Positions 13,315 to 19,172 of a DNA stretch of 19,172 nucleotides are shown in pieces. The position numbers were made by a program, and so were the translations under genes. Source of the stretch: Enterobacteriaceae bacterium UBA5654 (GTDB lineage: Bacteria > Pseudomonadota > Gammaproteobacteria > Enterobacterales > Enterobacteriaceae); NCBI GenBank assembly GCA_002421005.1, contig DIJC01000015.1, forward strand, positions 147,848-167,019. The letters run 5' to 3'. The notes beneath the pieces are model-generated. The model saw nothing but the letters and a program-made list of their open reading frames with translations, made no database searches and had not been told where the DNA came from. How positions within the stretch are numbered: position 1 is the stretch's first letter; each line of letters opens with the position of its first letter.

Positions 13315-14003
13315 CTGACATGAATATCCTTGATTTGTTCCTGAAGGCTGGCCTTCTGGTTAAACTTATCATGCTGATCTTAATTGGCTTTTCAATCGCG
13401 TCCTGGGCCATCATCATCCAGAGAACGCGCATCCTCCATGCCGCTGCGCGTGAAGCGGAAGCGTTCGAAGATAAATTCTGGTCGGGGATTGAGCTTTCTC
13501 GCCTGTATCAGGAAAGCCAGGGGCGTCGCGATAGTCTGGCGGGCTCTGAGCAAATCTTCTATAGCGGCTTTAAAGAGTTCGCCCGACTGCACCGCGCTAA
13601 TAATCACGCGCCGGAAGCGGTCGTGGAAGGGGCTTCCCGCGCTATGCGTATTTCCATGAACCGCGAGCTGGAAAGCCTGGAAACGCATATCCCGTTCCTC
13701 GGCACCGTTGGCTCTATCAGTCCTTATATCGGCCTGTTCGGTACGGTATGGGGGATCATGCACGCGTTTATCGGTCTCGGTGCGGTAAAACAGGCCACCC
13801 TGCAAATGGTTGCGCCGGGTATCGCAGAAGCGCTGATCGCGACCGCGATCGGTCTGTTTGCGGCAATTCCGGCGGTAATGGCGTACAACCGCCTGAACCA
13901 GCGCGTTAACAAACTCGAACTGAACTACGACAACTTCATGGAAGAATTTACCGCCATTCTGCATCGTCAGGCGTTTAGCAGCAGCGAGAGCAATAAGGGG
14001 TAA
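13311..14003 (+). CDS. tolQ: Tol-Pal system proton-channel protein TolQ
   Basis: TolQ is the ExbB/MotA-type inner-membrane subunit that, with TolR, converts proton flow into force on TolA during cell constriction and outer-membrane maintenance. The 230 residues equal the E. coli length I recall. Three transmembrane helices are seen at about 16-36, 137-159 and 169-190, with the conserved GTVGSISPYIGLFGTVWGIM and GIAEALIATAIGLFAAIPAV stretches lining the channel. Translation starts at GTG 13311, four bases inside ybgC, with GGAG at 13299-13302. tolR follows after three bases. Confidence 0.98.
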   Translation: MTDMNILDLFLKAGLLVKLIMLILIGFSIASWAIIIQRTRILHAAAREAEAFEDKFWSGIELSRLYQESQGRRDSLAGSEQIFYSGFKEFARLHRANNHAPEAVVEGASRAMRISMNRELESLETHIPFLGTVGSISPYIGLFGTVWGIMHAFIGLGAVKQATLQMVAPGIAEALIATAIGLFAAIPAVMAYNRLNQRVNKLELNYDNFMEEFTAILHRQAFSSSESNKG

Positions 14004-14006
14004 ATC

Positions 14007-14438
14007 ATGGCTAAAGCACGTGGACGTCGGAGCCGTCGCGAAGTCAAGTCCGAAATCAACATCGTACCGCTGCTGGACGTGTTGCTGGTGCTGGTGCTGA
14101 TCTTCATGGCGACAGCGCCGATTATTACCCAGAGCGTGGAAGTTGATCTCCCGGAAGCCCAGGAGACGGAGGCCGTTAATTCCAACGACGAGCCGCCGGT
14201 GATTGTGCAGGTTTCCGGCATTGGGCAATACAGCATCAAGGTGGGCGGCGAGACGCTTCCGCAGTTGCCGCAGGAGCAGGTCATTGCCGAAGCGCAGAGC
14301 CGTCTGAAAGCGAATCCGAAAGCGGTCTTTTTAATCGGTGGCGCGAAAGACGTGCCTTATGATGAAATTATTAAAGCGCTGAACCTGTTACATACTGCGG
14401 GTGTGAAATCGGTTGGTTTGATGACGCAGCCTATTTGA
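14007..14438 (+). CDS. tolR: Tol-Pal system protein TolR
   Basis: TolR is the ExbD/MotB-type partner of TolQ. It has a short basic cytoplasmic tail (MAKARGRRSRRE), one transmembrane helix with the proton-carrying D24 in VPLLDVLLV (D23 in E. coli numbering), and a periplasmic domain. The C-terminal motif LIGGAKDVPYDEIIKALNLL is typical. At 143 residues it is one longer than the E. coli protein as I recall it. It starts three bases after tolQ. The stretch between about 49 and 90 is the least like E. coli, where the periplasmic domain is known to vary. Confidence 0.97.
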   Translation: MAKARGRRSRREVKSEINIVPLLDVLLVLVLIFMATAPIITQSVEVDLPEAQETEAVNSNDEPPVIVQVSGIGQYSIKVGGETLPQLPQEQVIAEAQSRLKANPKAVFLIGGAKDVPYDEIIKALNLLHTAGVKSVGLMTQPI

Positions 14439-14453
14439 TCCGACATATTTTCT

Positions 14454-14471
14454 CCGCTGTGCAAACGGCGG
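14454..14471 (+). promoter_or_regulatory. Hairpin in the tolR-tolA gap
   Basis: CCGCTG (14454-14459) pairs with CGGCGG (14466-14471) including one T-G wobble, around a six-base loop. No T run follows directly. It may slow or process the tolQRA message; the role is not known. Confidence 0.3.
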
Positions 14472-14502
14472 GTAACAGGCGAACTGTTTTTGGGAACCGA
14501 GA

Positions 14503-15774
14503 GTGTCAAAGGCAACCGAACAAAACGACAAGCTTAAACGAGCGATAATCATTTCAGTCGTGCTGCACGTTATTCTGGTGGCAGGGCTGATCTGGAGTTC
14601 GTTCGATGAGCATATTGAAGCTTCCGCAGGCGGGGGAGGCGGCTCTTCTATTGATGCCGTGATGGTTGATTCCGGCGCGGTCGTTGAGAACTATAATCGC
14701 ACCAAAGCACAGGAAGCGAGCGCCCGCCGTGCCGCTGAGCAACGCAAAAAGCAGGAACAGCAACAGGCGCAGGAGCTACGTGATAAACAGGCTGCTGATC
14801 AGGAAAAGCTAAAGCAGCTTGAGAAAGAAAAACTGCAGGCGCAGGAAGAAGCGGCGCAGCAGCAAGAAGAACAGAAAAAAGCTGAAGAAGCGGCGCAGCA
14901 GGCGAAAACGCAGCAAAAACAGGCTGAGGAAGCGGCGGCGAAAGCGCAAGCGGAGGCAAAAGCCAAAGCGGATGCCCAGGCTAAAGAAGCGGAGGCGGCA
15001 GCGAAGAAAGCGGCAGCGGATGCGAAGAAACAGGCCGACGCCGAGGCGGCAAAAGCCGCTGCCGTAGCGAAGAAACAGGCTGAAGCTGCTAAAACGGCTG
15101 CCGAAGCGGAGAAAAAAGCTAAAGCGGACGCAGCTCAGAAAGCCGCTGCTGAAAAAGCCGCCGCCGAGCAGAAAGCCGCAGAAAAAGCGGCTGCAGATAA
15201 GAAAGCCGCTGCCGATAAAAAGGCTGCTGCTGACAAAGCTGCGGCTGAAAAAGCGGCCGCCGATAAGAAAGCGGCTGCGGACAAGAAAGCCGCTGCTGAT
15301 AAAAAAGCCGCCGCCGACAAGGCCGCAGCAGATAAAGCAGCAGCAGCCAAAAAAGCTGCCGCTGAAAAAGCCGCAGCGGATGCTGCGGCTGATGATATCT
15401 TTGGCGATCTTAGCTCCGGTAAGAATGCACCGAAAACCGGTGGCGGAGCGAAAGGGAATAATGCTTCTCCGGCAGGGAGTGGTAATACTAAAAATAATGG
15501 CGCATCAGGCGCGGATATCAGCAACTATGCCGGGCAGATTAAAGCTGCCATCGAAAGCCGTTTTTATGACGCATCGTCTTATGCAGGTAAAACCTGTACG
15601 CTGCGCCTGAAACTGGCTCCTGACGGCTTACTGCTTGATATCCAGTCTGAAGGTGGCGATCCCGCGCTCTGCCAGGCTGCTCTTACAGCGGCTAAACAGG
15701 CGAAGATCCCAAAACCACCAAGCCAGGCGGTATACGAAGTCTTTAAAAATGCACCGCTGGACTTTAAACCATAG
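14503..15774 (+). CDS. tolA: Tol-Pal envelope-spanning protein TolA
   Basis: TolA connects the TolQR motor in the inner membrane to TolB and Pal at the outer membrane; colicins and filamentous phage use its C-terminal domain. It has a short cytoplasmic start, a transmembrane helix at about 14-34, and a glycine hinge (GGGGGSS). A very long Ala/Lys/Glu/Gln-rich helix follows (domain II, about 60-295), then a C-terminal globular domain from about 325 with a cysteine pair at C365 and C390. The 423 residues are two more than E. coli as I recall. The start is GTG at 14503; MSKATEQNDKLKRA matches E. coli. The upstream ribosome binding site is weak, and a hairpin lies in the 64-base gap after tolR. 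Confidence 0.98.
   Translation: MSKATEQNDKLKRAIIISVVLHVILVAGLIWSSFDEHIEASAGGGGGSSIDAVMVDSGAVVENYNRTKAQEASARRAAEQRKKQEQQQAQELRDKQAADQEKLKQLEKEKLQAQEEAAQQQEEQKKAEEAAQQAKTQQKQAEEAAAKAQAEAKAKADAQAKEAEAAAKKAAADAKKQADAEAAKAAAVAKKQAEAAKTAAEAEKKAKADAAQKAAAEKAAAEQKAAEKAAADKKAAADKKAAADKAAAEKAAADKKAAADKKAAADKKAAADKAAADKAAAAKKAAAEKAAADAAADDIFGDLSSGKNAPKTGGGAKGNNASPAGSGNTKNNGASGADISNYAGQIKAAIESRFYDASSYAGKTCTLRLKLAPDGLLLDIQSEGGDPALCQAALTAAKQAKIPKPPSQAVYEVFKNAPLDFKP
15139..15387 (+). repeat. Degenerate KAAAD/KAAAE coding repeats in TolA domain II
   Basis: The DNA encodes about 83 residues that are nearly all Ala, Lys, Asp and Glu, mostly as repeats of five or six residues such as KAAADK and KAAAEK. Codons vary between copies (gcc, gct, gca and gcg are all used), so it is a degenerate rather than exact tandem repeat. 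In the protein it forms part of the long helical rod. It is not a CRISPR or an intergenic repeat. Confidence 0.8.
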
Positions 15775-15907
15775 GTTAAACTTTGACCGTGAGAGCGGCA
15801 GAAGAATCACCTCTGGTAGTGACAGGGTGAAAGTAGTTTTGTCCATTTTAGTTTGTTAACATTCTGCTAAATTATCGTGGGCTTTCCGCCTGGATAAGGG
15901 AGATATG

Positions 15908-17200
15908 ATGAAGCAGGCATTACGAGTAGCATTTGGTTTTCTGATTATGTGGGCGGCAGTGCTGCACGCAGAAGTCCGCATCGTGATCGACAGCGGTGTG
16001 GAAGCGGGCCGCCCAATTGGTGTGGTGCCTTTTCAGTGGGCGGGGCCTGGTGCCGCGCCTGAAGATATCGGCGGTATCGTGGGTGCAGACCTGCGTAACA
16101 GCGGTAAATTTAATCCATTAGATCGCGCCAAGCTGCCACAGCAGCCGGCAACCGCACAGGACGTTCAGGCGGCTGCCTGGACTGCGCTTGGCATTAACGA
16201 AGTTGTTGTGGGTCAGGTGACGCCAAACCCGGACGGAAGCTACAGCGTGGCTTACCAGCTGGTTGACGTGAGCGGCGGTGCGCCGAACGTACTGGCGCAG
16301 AACACGTATAAAGTGAACAAGCAGTGGCTGCGTTATGCAGGTCATACTGCCAGTGATGAAGTCTTTGAAAAAATCACCGGTATTAAAGGCGCATTCCGTA
16401 CTCGTATCGCCTACGTGGTGCAGACCAACGGCGGTCAGTTCCCGTATGAACTGCGCGTTTCTGACTACGATGGCTACAACCAGTTTGTGGTTCACCGTTC
16501 ACCGCAGCCTTTGATGTCTCCGGCCTGGTCTCCGAAAGGTGACAAGCTCGCTTATGTCACCTTTGAAAGCGGTCGTTCTGCGCTGGTGATCCAGACGCTG
16601 GCGAACGGTGCCGTGCGTCAGGTGGCTTCCTTCCCGCGTCACAACGGTGCACCGGCATTCTCACCGGATGGCAGCAAACTGGCGTTTGCCCTGTCTAAAA
16701 CCGGTAGCCTTAACCTGTACGTGATGGACGTTGGCTCTGGTCAAATCCGCCAGGTAACTGATGGTCGCAGCAACAACACTGAACCCACCTGGTTCCCGGA
16801 CAGCCAGAATCTGGCCTTTACCTCTGACCAGGCCGGTCGTCCGCAGGTCTATAAAGTGAACGTCAACGGCGGTGCGCCGCAGCGCATTAGCTGGGAAGGT
16901 TCACAAAACCAGGATGCTGATGTCAGCAGCGATGGTAAATTTATGGTAATGGTTAGCTCCAACGGTGGGCAGCAACACATTGCTAAACTGGATCTCGGAG
17001 CGGGTGGCGTACAGGTTCTGTCGTCAACGTTCCTGGATGAAACGCCAAGTCTGGCACCTAACGGCACTATGGTAATCTACAGCTCTTCTCAGGGGATGGG
17101 TTCCGTGCTGAATTTGGTTTCTACAGATGGGCGTTTCAAAGCGCGTCTTCCGGCAACTGATGGACAGGTCAAATTCCCTGCCTGGTCGCCGTATCTGTGA
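15908..17200 (+). CDS. tolB: Tol-Pal periplasmic beta-propeller protein TolB
   Basis: TolB is a periplasmic protein that binds Pal through its C-terminal six-bladed beta-propeller and TolA through its N terminus. A signal peptide of 21 residues ends VLHA, giving mature EVRIVIDSG, the known TolA-interacting strand. The propeller region has repeated SPAWSPKGDKLAYV, APAFSPDGSKLAFA and EPTWFPDSQNLAFT blades. Two ATGs are adjacent (15905, 15908). AAGGGAG at 15896-15902 is 5 bases from the second and only 2 from the first, and E. coli starts MKQAL, so I chose 15908 (430 residues). The 133-base gap after tolA may hold a promoter, as reported in E. coli, but I could not place one convincingly. Confidence 0.97.
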   Translation: MKQALRVAFGFLIMWAAVLHAEVRIVIDSGVEAGRPIGVVPFQWAGPGAAPEDIGGIVGADLRNSGKFNPLDRAKLPQQPATAQDVQAAAWTALGINEVVVGQVTPNPDGSYSVAYQLVDVSGGAPNVLAQNTYKVNKQWLRYAGHTASDEVFEKITGIKGAFRTRIAYVVQTNGGQFPYELRVSDYDGYNQFVVHRSPQPLMSPAWSPKGDKLAYVTFESGRSALVIQTLANGAVRQVASFPRHNGAPAFSPDGSKLAFALSKTGSLNLYVMDVGSGQIRQVTDGRSNNTEPTWFPDSQNLAFTSDQAGRPQVYKVNVNGGAPQRISWEGSQNQDADVSSDGKFMVMVSSNGGQQHIAKLDLGAGGVQVLSSTFLDETPSLAPNGTMVIYSSSQGMGSVLNLVSTDGRFKARLPATDGQVKFPAWSPYL

Positions 17201-17234
17201 TAATAAATAATTGATTAATAAAGGAATCATTGAA

Positions 17235-17759
17235 ATGCAACTGAACAAAGTGCTGAAAGGGCTGATGATTGCCCTGCCTGTTATGGCAATCGCAGCGTGT
17301 TCTTCCAACAAGAATGCCAGCAACGACGGTAGCGAAGGCGGTATGCTGAACGGCGCTGGCACTGGTATGGATGCTAACGGCGGCGGCAACGCGTCTTCTG
17401 AAGAGCAGGCACGTTTGCAGATGCAGCAACTGCAACAGAACAACATCGTTTACTTCGATCTGGACAAGTACGATATCCGTTCTGACTTCGCTGCAATGCT
17501 GGATGCGCACGCTAACTTCCTGCGTAGCAACCCGTCTTACAAAGTCACCGTAGAAGGTCACGCGGACGAACGTGGTACTCCTGAGTACAACATCTCCCTG
17601 GGTGAACGTCGTGCCAGCGCCGTTAAAATGTACCTGCAGGGTAAAGGCGTTTCTGCTGACCAGATCTCCATCGTTTCTTACGGTAAAGAAAAACCTGCAG
17701 TACTGGGTCACGACGAATCGGCTTACGCCAAAAACCGTCGCGCCGTACTGGTTTACTAA
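17235..17759 (+). CDS. pal: Peptidoglycan-associated outer-membrane lipoprotein Pal
   Basis: Pal anchors the outer membrane to peptidoglycan and is moved to the division site by TolAB. The ATG at 17235 gives 174 residues starting MQLNKVLKG, as in E. coli (173 as I recall). An in-frame upstream start at 17211 would add eight non-signal residues, so I rejected it. The lipoprotein signal ends MAIAA before the lipidated C22; S23 at +2 fits outer-membrane sorting. A Gly/Asn-rich linker differs slightly from E. coli in length. The OmpA-like domain starts at about 70 with IVYFDLDKYDIR and carries the diaminopimelate-binding stretch GHADERGTPEYNISLGERRA. AAGGAA lies before the start. Confidence 0.98.
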   Translation: MQLNKVLKGLMIALPVMAIAACSSNKNASNDGSEGGMLNGAGTGMDANGGGNASSEEQARLQMQQLQQNNIVYFDLDKYDIRSDFAAMLDAHANFLRSNPSYKVTVEGHADERGTPEYNISLGERRASAVKMYLQGKGVSADQISIVSYGKEKPAVLGHDESAYAKNRRAVLVY

Positions 17760-17768
17760 GAGAATGGC

Positions 17769-18563
17769 ATGAGCAGTAACTTCAGACATCAACTACTGAG
17801 TCTGTCGTTACTGGTTGGAATAGCGGCCCCCTGGGCCGCTTTTGCTCAGGCACCAATCAGTAGTGTCGGCTCCGGCTCGGTCGAAGACCGCGTCACTCAA
17901 CTTGAGCGTATTTCAAATGCTCACAGCCAGCTTTTAACCCAGCTCCAGCAGCAGCTTACTGACAATCAGACCGATATTGACACCCTGCGTGGCCAGATTC
18001 AGGAAAGTCAGTATCAGCTCAGTCAGGTCATTGAGCGTCAGAAACAGGTGCAGTTGCAGATAGATAGCCTTGGCAGCAGCGGCGCAGCGGCGCAGCCTGC
18101 GAACGGCGATCAGAGCGGGGCGGCCAGCGCAACACCAGCGCCAGCGCCGAATGCGGGCGCATCGGCGTCAGGTGCACCGGTCCAAAGCGGCGATGCCAAT
18201 ACTGATTACAATGCGGCTGTCGCGCTGGTGCAGGATAAATCGCGCCAGGATGATGCCCTCACCGCCTTTCAGAACTTCATCAAAAAGTACCCGGATTCAA
18301 CCTACCTGCCGAATGCGAATTACTGGCTCGGACAGTTGAATTACAACAAGGGGAAAAAGGATGACGCGGCGTATTATTTTGCGAATGTGGTAAAAAATTA
18401 CCCGAAATCGCCAAAAGCTGCTGATGCCATGTTCAAGGTCGGGATCATCATGCAGGAAAAAGGTGATACCGCGAAAGCGAAAGCCGTTTACCAGCAGGTG
18501 ATCAACAAGTATCCAGGCACCGACGGAGCTAAACAGGCGCAAAAACGTCTTTCTGGTCTGTAA
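17769..18563 (+). CDS. cpoB: Cell division coordinator CpoB (YbgF)
   Basis: CpoB is a periplasmic protein that links PBP1B peptidoglycan synthesis to Tol-driven outer-membrane constriction. The 264 residues (263 in E. coli as I recall) begin with a signal peptide ending WAAFA before QAPISS. An N-terminal trimerising coiled coil at about 38-98 (VEDRVTQLERI, many Gln) is followed by an Ala/Gly/Pro/Ser-rich linker at 100-140. The C-terminal TPR domain runs from about 145, with YPDSTYLPNANYWLGQLNYN and YPKSPKAADAMFKVG repeats. It starts nine bases after pal and ends the Tol-Pal cluster. The last three residues (SGL) differ from E. coli (NAM), and their codons take part in a complementary sequence with the downstream hairpin. 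Confidence 0.97.
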   Translation: MSSNFRHQLLSLSLLVGIAAPWAAFAQAPISSVGSGSVEDRVTQLERISNAHSQLLTQLQQQLTDNQTDIDTLRGQIQESQYQLSQVIERQKQVQLQIDSLGSSGAAAQPANGDQSGAASATPAPAPNAGASASGAPVQSGDANTDYNAAVALVQDKSRQDDALTAFQNFIKKYPDSTYLPNANYWLGQLNYNKGKKDDAAYYFANVVKNYPKSPKAADAMFKVGIIMQEKGDTAKAKAVYQQVINKYPGTDGAKQAQKRLSGL

Positions 18564-18575
18564 TGATTAGCGCAT

Positions 18576-18601
18576 GACCAGAAAGCGCTTTATTTCTGGT
18601 C
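18576..18601 (+). terminator. Hairpin after cpoB, possible terminator
   Basis: GACCAGAAA (18576-18584) pairs perfectly with TTTCTGGTC (18593-18601) around an eight-base loop, 12 bases after the cpoB stop. Only TTG follows, so it is a weak intrinsic terminator at best and may serve as a 3' end stabiliser. The same left arm also pairs with an identical TTTCTGGTC inside the end of cpoB. Confidence 0.5.
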
Positions 18602-18649
18602 TTGCTGCATGAATCATAAGCAGTTAAGTGATCTTCCTCAAAATTTTTG

Positions 18650-18677
18650 TTGCGCTGAATTCTTAAATCAGTAATAT
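18650..18677 (+). promoter_or_regulatory. Stringent-type promoter of the Lys/Val tRNA operon
   Basis: A -35 TTGCGC (18650-18655), a 16-base spacer and a -10 TAATAT (18672-18677) are followed by the GC-rich discriminator GCCGCCG. A short spacer with a GC-rich discriminator is typical of stable-RNA promoters inhibited by ppGpp. The start point would be near 18684, giving a 5' leader of about 55 bases before the first tRNA. Confidence 0.7.
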
Positions 18678-18738
18678 ATGCCGCCGTTGCCACGGGATAT
18701 CAAACAAGCCTGAAGCAGCCGAAAAGCAGTAAAATAGT

Positions 18739-18814
18739 GGGTCGTTAGCTCAGTTGGTAGAGCAGTTGACTTTTAATCAATTGGTCGCAGGTTCGAATCC
18801 TGCACGACCCACCA
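18739..18814 (+). tRNA. lysT: tRNA-Lys (anticodon UUU)
   Basis: A complete 76-base cloverleaf with encoded CCA: acceptor GGGTCGT pairs with ACGACCC, the D arm includes TAGCTCAGTTGGTAGAGCA, and the anticodon stem GTTGA/TCAAT encloses the loop CTTTTAA with anticodon TTT at 18772-18774. The T arm is GCAGG-TTCGAAT-CCTGC. It appears identical to E. coli tRNA-Lys as I recall it and lies in the lysT position after cpoB. Confidence 0.97.
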
Positions 18815-18831
18815 CTAACCAGCGCAGTAAC

Positions 18832-18907
18832 GGGTGATTAGCTCAGCTGGGAGAGCACCTCCCTTACAAGGAGGGGGTCGGCGGTTCGATCCCGTCATCA
18901 CCCACCA
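18832..18907 (+). tRNA. valT: tRNA-Val (anticodon UAC)
   Basis: A 76-base tRNA with encoded CCA: acceptor GGGTGAT pairs with ATCACCC, the anticodon stem CTCCC/GGGAG has TAC at 18865-18867, and the T arm contains GGTTCGATCC. It lies 17 bases after the first Lys tRNA, the position of valT in the E. coli operon. Confidence 0.96.
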
Positions 18908-18913
18908 CCGCTC

Positions 18914-18989
<76 letters not shown>

Positions 18990-19037
18990 TCATCAGGTGG
19001 ACCCGAGCAAGCAGTATCTTCGAAGGCGTGACCCGAT

Positions 19038-19113
19038 GGGTCGTTAGCTCAGTTGGTAGAGCAGTTGACTTTTAATCAATTGGTCGCAGGTTCGAATCCT
19101 GCACGACCCACCA
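19038..19113 (+). tRNA. tRNA-Lys (anticodon UUU)
   Basis: A complete 76-base tRNA with encoded CCA, identical in sequence to the first Lys tRNA of the operon; the anticodon TTT is at 19071-19073. It is separated from the preceding tRNA-Lys(CUU) by a 48-base spacer. In E. coli a second Val tRNA (valZ) lies at about this point, so the order here differs. Which E. coli lys gene it corresponds to cannot be assigned. Confidence 0.96.
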
Positions 19114-19151
19114 ATATTACGGTGGTCCACTACTTCGAAAAGTCCCGCAAG

Positions 19152-19172
19152 GGGTCGTTAGCTCAGTTGGTA
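19152..19172 (+). tRNA. tRNA-Lys, partial (cut by window end)
   Basis: The last 21 bases match the first 21 bases of the other Lys tRNA genes exactly, covering the acceptor 5' strand and most of the D arm. The anticodon is outside the window, so UUU or CUU cannot be decided. Confidence 0.85.

Noticed and set aside
15139..15387. Repeat array that could be mistaken for a CRISPR or tandem-repeat element
   Set aside because: The repeats are degenerate at DNA level, lie in frame within tolA and encode the expected helical rod; there are no unique spacers.
14819..15524. Lys/Arg-rich plus-strand frame (14819-15067) and Ala-rich minus-strand frame (15135-15524) within tolA
   Set aside because: Both are out-of-frame readings of the Ala/Lys repeats of TolA domain II.
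15775..15907. Promoter in the tolA-tolB gap
   Set aside because: One is reported here in E. coli, but no -35/-10 pair with acceptable spacing could be placed: TTGTCC and TTGTTA are at the wrong distance from TAAATT.
17211..17234. Upstream in-frame start for pal
   Set aside because: It would add eight residues ahead of the lipoprotein signal, overlaps the AAGGAA ribosome binding site, and does not match the homologous start.

Overview
This window is a core chromosomal segment of an Enterobacteriaceae bacterium (gammaproteobacterium). Gene order and protein sequences match, from memory, the sucABCD - mngRAB - cydABX-ybgE - ybgC-tolQRAB-pal-cpoB - lysT/valT tRNA block of Escherichia coli and its relatives. 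Protein divergence, two or three residues of length difference in TolA, Pal and CpoB, and a tRNA-Lys with a CUU anticodon suggest it is not E. coli K-12. A relative in the Enterobacter/Klebsiella/Citrobacter range fits, but the genus cannot be fixed from this window.

Layout. Positions 1-3410 hold the end of the TCA-cycle operon: sucB (E2 of 2-oxoglutarate dehydrogenase), then sucC and sucD (succinyl-CoA synthetase). It ends in a 3' UTR that should be the SdhX small RNA plus an intrinsic terminator. Positions 3452-8942 hold the mannosylglycerate locus: the divergent GntR-type regulator mngR (the only minus-strand gene), the PTS transporter mngA and the GH38 alpha-mannosidase mngB. MngA imports and phosphorylates 2-O-mannosylglycerate and MngB hydrolyses the phosphorylated product. 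Positions 8943-9616 are a 674-base regulatory region with a mngB terminator, ArcA-like repeats, two FNR boxes, a well-formed cydA promoter and short upstream ORFs. Positions 9617-12761 encode cytochrome bd-I oxidase (cydA, cydB, cydX) and its operon partner ybgE.

After a strong hairpin with a short T tract, positions 12910-18563 hold the Tol-Pal system. It comprises the thioesterase ybgC, the inner-membrane motor tolQ/tolR/tolA, the periplasmic propeller tolB, the lipoprotein pal and the division coordinator cpoB. Positions 18650-19172 hold a tRNA operon with a stringent-type promoter: Lys(UUU), Val(UAC), Lys(CUU), Lys(UUU), and the first 21 bases of another Lys tRNA cut by the window end.

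All protein-coding genes belong to known families and I see no undescribed multi-gene system, CRISPR array, insertion sequence or prophage. The items most worth a second look are small: the wobble-position variant tRNA-Lys(CUU), tRNA spacers that can pair with the tRNA 3' ends, overlapping mini-ORFs in front of cydA and mngA, a repeated motif in the mngR-mngA control region, and a three-part complementary sequence at the end of cpoB.
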